Assembly (NCBI GenBank): GCA_905214735.1
Contig: CAJMNI010000002.1
Location: 54,978-118,977 of the forward strand
DNA length: 64,000 bases
Reading direction: 5' to 3'
Source of the DNA: an uncultured bacterium
GTDB lineage: Bacteria > Bacteroidota > Bacteroidia > Bacteroidales > Muribaculaceae
A program made the position numbers and the translations under genes. The notes beneath the pieces were generated by a model. The model was not told the DNA's origin. It searched no databases and saw only the letters and a program-made list of their open reading frames with translations. Shown one piece after another: positions 60,732-64,000 of this stretch; the first letter of the stretch is position 1; the number at the start of each line of letters is the position of its first letter.

Positions 60732-61517
60732 ATGAGTAAAGACCAGACGATATTGTTTCATTCCACCATCTTCGGGCCGATCCACAGCCGGCGCCTCGGC
60801 GTGTCGCTCGGAGTGAACCTGATGCCGAGCGACGGCAAGATCTGTTCCTTCGACTGCCTCTATTGCGAGGCGGGCTATAACTCCCAGGGTGCAGGAAAGG
60901 CCGGCCTTCCTTCGGCCGAACAGGTGGAACGCGACCTCGACGCCAAACTCGCGGAAATGAAACGCAACGGCGATCCGCTCGACGTGATCACATTCTCGGG
61001 CAACGGCGAACCGACACTTCATCCCGAGTTTCCGCGCATAATCGACATCGTGACCCGACTCCGCGACAAATATTACCCCGACGCGAAAATATCGGTGCTC
61101 ACCAATTCCACGCGAATATTCGACCCCGCCGTGGCCGAAGCGCTCAAACGCGTCGACAACAACATCCTCAAGCTCGACTCGGCCATCGAGGAGACGATGC
61201 GGCTCGTGGACCGTCCGAACTCTCCGGAATTTACAGTCGACCGCCTGGTCGAAGCCTTGCGTCAGTTCGAAGGCACCGGTATCATCCAGACCATGCTGCT
61301 GCGGGGGGAACACGACGGCAAGCCGATCGACAACACCACTCCCCGCGAGCTCGACGCCCTTGTGGCCGCCTACAAGAGAATAAAACCGCGCGAGGTGATG
61401 ATCTATAGCCTCGACCGCTCCACCCCCGAGGAGCATCTTCAGAAAGTGCCTCATGAGGAGATGCTCGCCATAGCCGAACGCCTCCGCAGCGAGGGAATAC
61501 CGGTAGCCTCTTTCTGA
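60732..61517 (+). CDS. Radical SAM protein
   Basis: A 261-residue radical S-adenosylmethionine enzyme. The iron-sulfur cluster motif is CSFDCLYC, with Cys38, Cys42 and Cys45 in the Cx3Cx2C spacing; ITFSGNGEPTLHPEFPRI supplies the SAM-binding GNGEP-type motif. The N-terminal GPIHSRRLGVSLGVNL marks the COG0731-like group, whose substrates are mostly unknown. It follows mutS after 21 bases and precedes the LD-carboxypeptidase gene by one base. Confidence 0.93.
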   Translation: MSKDQTILFHSTIFGPIHSRRLGVSLGVNLMPSDGKICSFDCLYCEAGYNSQGAGKAGLPSAEQVERDLDAKLAEMKRNGDPLDVITFSGNGEPTLHPEFPRIIDIVTRLRDKYYPDAKISVLTNSTRIFDPAVAEALKRVDNNILKLDSAIEETMRLVDRPNSPEFTVDRLVEALRQFEGTGIIQTMLLRGEHDGKPIDNTTPRELDALVAAYKRIKPREVMIYSLDRSTPEEHLQKVPHEEMLAIAERLRSEGIPVASF

Positions 61518-61518
61518 T

Positions 61519-62469
61519 ATGGCCGAGAACATCATCTTCCCGCAATCCCTGCATCCGGGCGACAAGATCGCCATCGTGGCGCCGGCCACAATCGTCAAGG
61601 GGGAATATATCGACGGAGCCGCCGAAAGGCTTCGCTCGGAAGGGTTTGAGCCTGTCGTGATGCCGGCGGCGAAAGGTCCGGCAAGCGGCACTTATGCCGC
61701 CTCGCAGGCCGACCGCCTCAAGGACCTCGCCGACGCCTTGGGCAATCCCGACATCAGCGCGGTGCTTTGCGCGCGCGGCGGATACGGTTGCGTGCATCTG
61801 ATCACCGAGTTCGACCCCGCTTTCCTCCGCGAAAACGCCAAATGGCTCATCGGGTTCTCCGACGTGTCGGCGCTCCACGCCATGATGCTCCGCGCCGGCG
61901 TGGCCTCGATCCATGGACCGATGGCAAAACATCTCGCCACAGAGGAGCCCGACCATTACTGCTCGCAGGCACTCTTCCGGCTGCTGCGCGAAGGCCTTCC
62001 CTCGGAATATTACGCCCCGGCCCATCCCCTCAACATCGCCGGAGAGGGAAGCGGAATGCTGGTCGGCGGCAACCTCGCCGTGCTCAACGGTCTGGCCGCC
62101 ACACCTTTCGATGAATTCAACCGCATTTTCAACCGCGACACCATCCTTTTCCTCGAAGATATATCAGAAGCCATATATGCCGTGGAGAGGATGGTGAGAC
62201 GTCTGATCCTTTCCGGCGCAATCGCCCGCGTGAAAGGAATCGTTTTCGGCCACTTCACCGACTATCGGCCGTCGGCCAATTTCCCCGACATGGAGAGTAT
62301 GCTCTCCTCGCTTCTCGCTGAAGCCGGGGTGACCGGCATTCCGGTGGCATTCGACTTCCCGGCAGGCCACACCGCCGACAACGTCCCCCTCGTGATAGGG
62401 GCGCCGACTATGCTGAGCGTCGCATCAGAAGGCGTGCTGCTGACCCAGTCGGCCGAAGAAAAAAATTAA
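61519..62469 (+). CDS. LD-carboxypeptidase (peptidase family S66)
   Basis: Cleaves the bond between the L- and D-residues of murein tetrapeptides during cell-wall recycling. The 316 residues contain the family motifs ARGGYGCVHLI, the nucleophile region GFSDVSALH (Ser), ASIHGPM, SGMLVGGNLAVL, Glu in FLEDISEAIYAVERM and the catalytic His in PAGHTADNVPLVIG. No signal peptide, as expected for the cytoplasmic recycling enzyme. It starts one base after the radical SAM stop. Confidence 0.94.
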   Translation: MAENIIFPQSLHPGDKIAIVAPATIVKGEYIDGAAERLRSEGFEPVVMPAAKGPASGTYAASQADRLKDLADALGNPDISAVLCARGGYGCVHLITEFDPAFLRENAKWLIGFSDVSALHAMMLRAGVASIHGPMAKHLATEEPDHYCSQALFRLLREGLPSEYYAPAHPLNIAGEGSGMLVGGNLAVLNGLAATPFDEFNRIFNRDTILFLEDISEAIYAVERMVRRLILSGAIARVKGIVFGHFTDYRPSANFPDMESMLSSLLAEAGVTGIPVAFDFPAGHTADNVPLVIGAPTMLSVASEGVLLTQSAEEKN

Positions 62470-62498
62470 CGGGAAAGAATTAATAAACCAAAGAAAGA

Positions 62499-63071
62499 AT
62501 GATTTTCAAACGACATAAACCGATACGGCCCACTGAAGATGCCCTTGAAGCAGCCCGGAGCGCCGTAAAATCGGCCGCCGACGCCGGCCGCCCCGTGAGA
62601 GTGCTCTTTGTGTGCCTCGGCAACATCTGCCGCAGTCCGGCCGCTCAGGGGGTGATGGAGAAGATGGCCGCAGACCGCGGTCTTGACAAGATGATGGAAT
62701 GCGATTCAGCCGGATTTTACGGCGGCCACCGCGGGCAATTGCCCGACATCCGCATGCGCGAAGCCGCCCTGCACCGCGGTTATCATCTTGACCACCGCAG
62801 CCGCACGGTGACCTATTCAGATTTCATCGACTTCGACCTGATTGTCGGTATGGACCGCAACAATCTCGACGACCTTCATCGCGCGGCCCCCTCGCACGAA
62901 ATGGAGAAAAAAATTATCGGAATGATCGACTATGCCTCCGACCATCCCGACGACACCTATGTGCCCGACCCCTATTATGAAGGGGCGGCAGGATTCCAGC
63001 TCGTGCTCAACCTGCTTGAAGACGCCTGCTCCAACCTTCTCGACATCCTCACAAAGCCGGTGAAAAAATGA
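62499..63071 (+). CDS. Low-molecular-weight protein tyrosine phosphatase
   Basis: A 190-residue phosphatase of the LMW-PTP family. The P-loop is VCLGNICRS with Cys39 and Arg45, and the general acid Asp lies in VPDPYYEGAAG (about 151-161). About 34 residues of unrelated charged/Ala-rich sequence precede the family core. LMW-PTPs often act on tyrosine kinases of capsule export, but none is in the window. It is the last gene of the mutS run and ends three bases from the convergent Crp/Fnr gene. Confidence 0.95.
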   Translation: MIFKRHKPIRPTEDALEAARSAVKSAADAGRPVRVLFVCLGNICRSPAAQGVMEKMAADRGLDKMMECDSAGFYGGHRGQLPDIRMREAALHRGYHLDHRSRTVTYSDFIDFDLIVGMDRNNLDDLHRAAPSHEMEKKIIGMIDYASDHPDDTYVPDPYYEGAAGFQLVLNLLEDACSNLLDILTKPVKK

Positions 63072-63074
63072 AGT

Positions 63075-63707
63075 CTATTCGTAGTCGGGGCGTGCGACGA
63101 GCTTGCGGCGCAGCCTCGAAAGTGTCGAGGGCGTGATCTTAAGATACTGAGCGATATATTTCAGCGGTACTATACGAGTGATATATTCCACCGCCGGCCT
63201 GCGCAACGAGCCGCAGTTGATCCGCAGAAAATTCAGAAAACGGTCTTCGGCCGACTTGTTGTTGAAGAATAGATAACGCTTTTCGAAACAATACATCTGC
63301 TCGACCAATAGGTCGCGCATCCATCTCACAAGTTCGGGATAACGGTCGGAAAGCTCATGAAACTTCTTATAGTCGAGAAGCCAGGCTTCCGAATCGTCGA
63401 CAGCCACAAGAGAGAATATCGAAGGCTCCCCCATGAAGAAGGAATGGACCGAGGTGAAAACGTCGCCTCCGCTGCCGAAGAGAAGGGTGTCTTCGACGCC
63501 GTCGGTGATATTGCTCACCCGAAAGAGACCGCGGCGGTTGATCACGATGTCGCTGCAGACCGTCCCCTGCTTCACCACCGCTTCTCCACGCGCCACAGGC
63601 ACAAGACGCACCGCATCCTCAAGAGCCGCTATGCTCTCTTCGGATGCATCCACATAGAATTTCACCACTTCGCGGATTGTGCTCGTCTTATTTATGTCGG
63701 TCAACAT
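63075..63707 (-). CDS. Crp/Fnr family transcriptional regulator
   Basis: A 210-residue DNA-binding regulator. The cyclic-nucleotide-binding-type beta-roll spans about 20-130 (RGEAVVKQGTVCSDIVINRRGLFRVS, SFFMGEPS), and the C-terminal helix-turn-helix is at about 180-203 (IVPLKYIAQYLKITPSTLSRLRRKLV). No cysteine cluster for FNR-type oxygen sensing is seen. The ligand is unknown. Three ATCTATGC repeats lie just upstream in its predicted leader. Confidence 0.93.
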   Translation of the reverse strand: MLTDINKTSTIREVVKFYVDASEESIAALEDAVRLVPVARGEAVVKQGTVCSDIVINRRGLFRVSNITDGVEDTLLFGSGGDVFTSVHSFFMGEPSIFSLVAVDDSEAWLLDYKKFHELSDRYPELVRWMRDLLVEQMYCFEKRYLFFNNKSAEDRFLNFLRINCGSLRRPAVEYITRIVPLKYIAQYLKITPSTLSRLRRKLVARPDYE

Positions 63708-63745
63708 GGCATTTTCATTTTACGCGCGGCCTGAAACCCCGCTTT

Positions 63746-63777
63746 ATCTATGCAACAGATCTATGCTTAATCTATGC
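63746..63777 (-). repeat. Three ATCTATGC direct repeats upstream of the Crp/Fnr gene
   Basis: Plus-strand copies start at 63746, 63759 and 63770 (13 and 11 bases apart); the first and third continue as AAC. They lie 39-70 bases before the start of the regulator gene, downstream of a -7-like box on the minus strand (TAAGTTTG, 63824-63817), so within its predicted leader. One helical turn between copies suggests a binding site. Confidence 0.6.
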
Positions 63778-63873
63778 AACGAAGCAATATTTTTCGATCT
63801 TCTTTCTTACAAACTACAAACTTAGCAATTATTCGCTTGCTCTAAATCAAAAAAAGGAGCAGAAATCAGATTG

Positions 63874-63910
63874 TTTAGCAGTAGTTAACACTCTTTAGCA
63901 GTAGTTAACA
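63874..63910 (+). repeat. Pair of 17-base direct repeats
   Basis: TTTAGCAGTAGTTAACA occurs at 63874-63890 and 63894-63910, period 20 bases. A further plus-strand -7-like TACGTTTG lies at 63916-63923. The downstream gene is outside the window. The rest of 63924-64000 is GC-rich toward its end and holds nothing recognised. Confidence 0.7.
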
Positions 63911-64000
63911 TTGACTACGTTTGCATTTTAGTAATTTTAGCTTAAGTGGAAAAACCGGGGCGGCGTGACCCCCGAGGCCGAGGCCGCTTGACCACGGGCG

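Noticed and set aside
59358..61691. Long minus-strand frame opposite mutS and the radical SAM gene
   Set aside because: It crosses a real intergenic gap and contains no conserved motif.
63874..63910. CRISPR array
   Set aside because: Only two repeat copies with a 3-base gap, no spacers of normal length and no cas genes.

Overview
The window is chromosomal DNA from a member of the Bacteroidales, most likely a Muribaculaceae-like gut bacterium; the family is inferred, not proven. Supporting signs are the Bacteroidetes-type promoters (TTG or TTTG, 20 bases, TAnnTTTG), the absence of Shine-Dalgarno sequences, secreted proteins with type IX-like C-terminal sorting domains, a lipid A and phosphatidylethanolamine outer membrane, and high-GC housekeeping genes interrupted by AT-richer accessory genes.

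Layout. 1-4.8 kb: the 3'-truncated (p)ppGpp enzyme Rel, lpxB and a lipoprotein. 4.8-7.6 kb: a psd-pssA-DUF4834-HAD operon making phosphatidylethanolamine. 7.7-15.6 kb: a histidine kinase, a large outer-membrane beta-barrel, pheT, a YebC regulator and a SemiSWEET. 15.6-17.5 kb: a two-gene MptE-like/epimerase operon. 17.5-29.7 kb is the main accessory region: a secreted TIM-barrel protein, two BspA-like leucine-rich-repeat proteins (one a recombinant of its two neighbours), ferritin, a Gly/Ser-rich orphan, PEP carboxykinase, a DUF1703 ATPase/nuclease, a chain of hairpins and an AraC regulator. 29.9-35.4 kb: a glycosyltransferase divergent from a tRNA-Arg(CCU)-DUF177-rpmF-fabH-era-der array. 35.5-38 kb: a Fic protein with an unusual active site, and recA.

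38.1-47.1 kb is a complete tripartite export system (HlyD adaptor, MacB-like ATPase, two FtsX/MacB permeases, TolC) followed by a sigma-54 response regulator and its kinase. A palindromic upstream site and a possible -24/-12 promoter precede the export genes, so the regulator may control the transporter directly. 47.1-51.2 kb: pgi, gpsA and lysS. 51.2-52.3 kb: a REP-associated (Y1/HUH) transposase with an extra C-terminal domain and REP-like repeats beside it. 52.5-54.8 kb: a secreted multidomain protein with a sorting domain. 54.9-63.1 kb: a dense run of nucleoside kinase, mgtE, mutS, radical SAM, LD-carboxypeptidase and low-molecular-weight phosphatase genes. 63.1 kb to the end: a Crp/Fnr regulator and an intergenic region with direct repeats.

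The most unusual items are the mosaic leucine-rich-repeat gene at 27.3 kb with its duplicated promoter/leader cassette, the putative self-contained sigma-54 export regulon, the Fic protein with Gln in place of the catalytic His beside a cluster of GCGCGATT-type sites, the epimerase lacking its catalytic Tyr, the transposase with a fused unknown domain, and three genes whose promoter lies so close to the ATG that their mRNAs may be leaderless. No CRISPR array, rRNA operon or complete prophage was seen.
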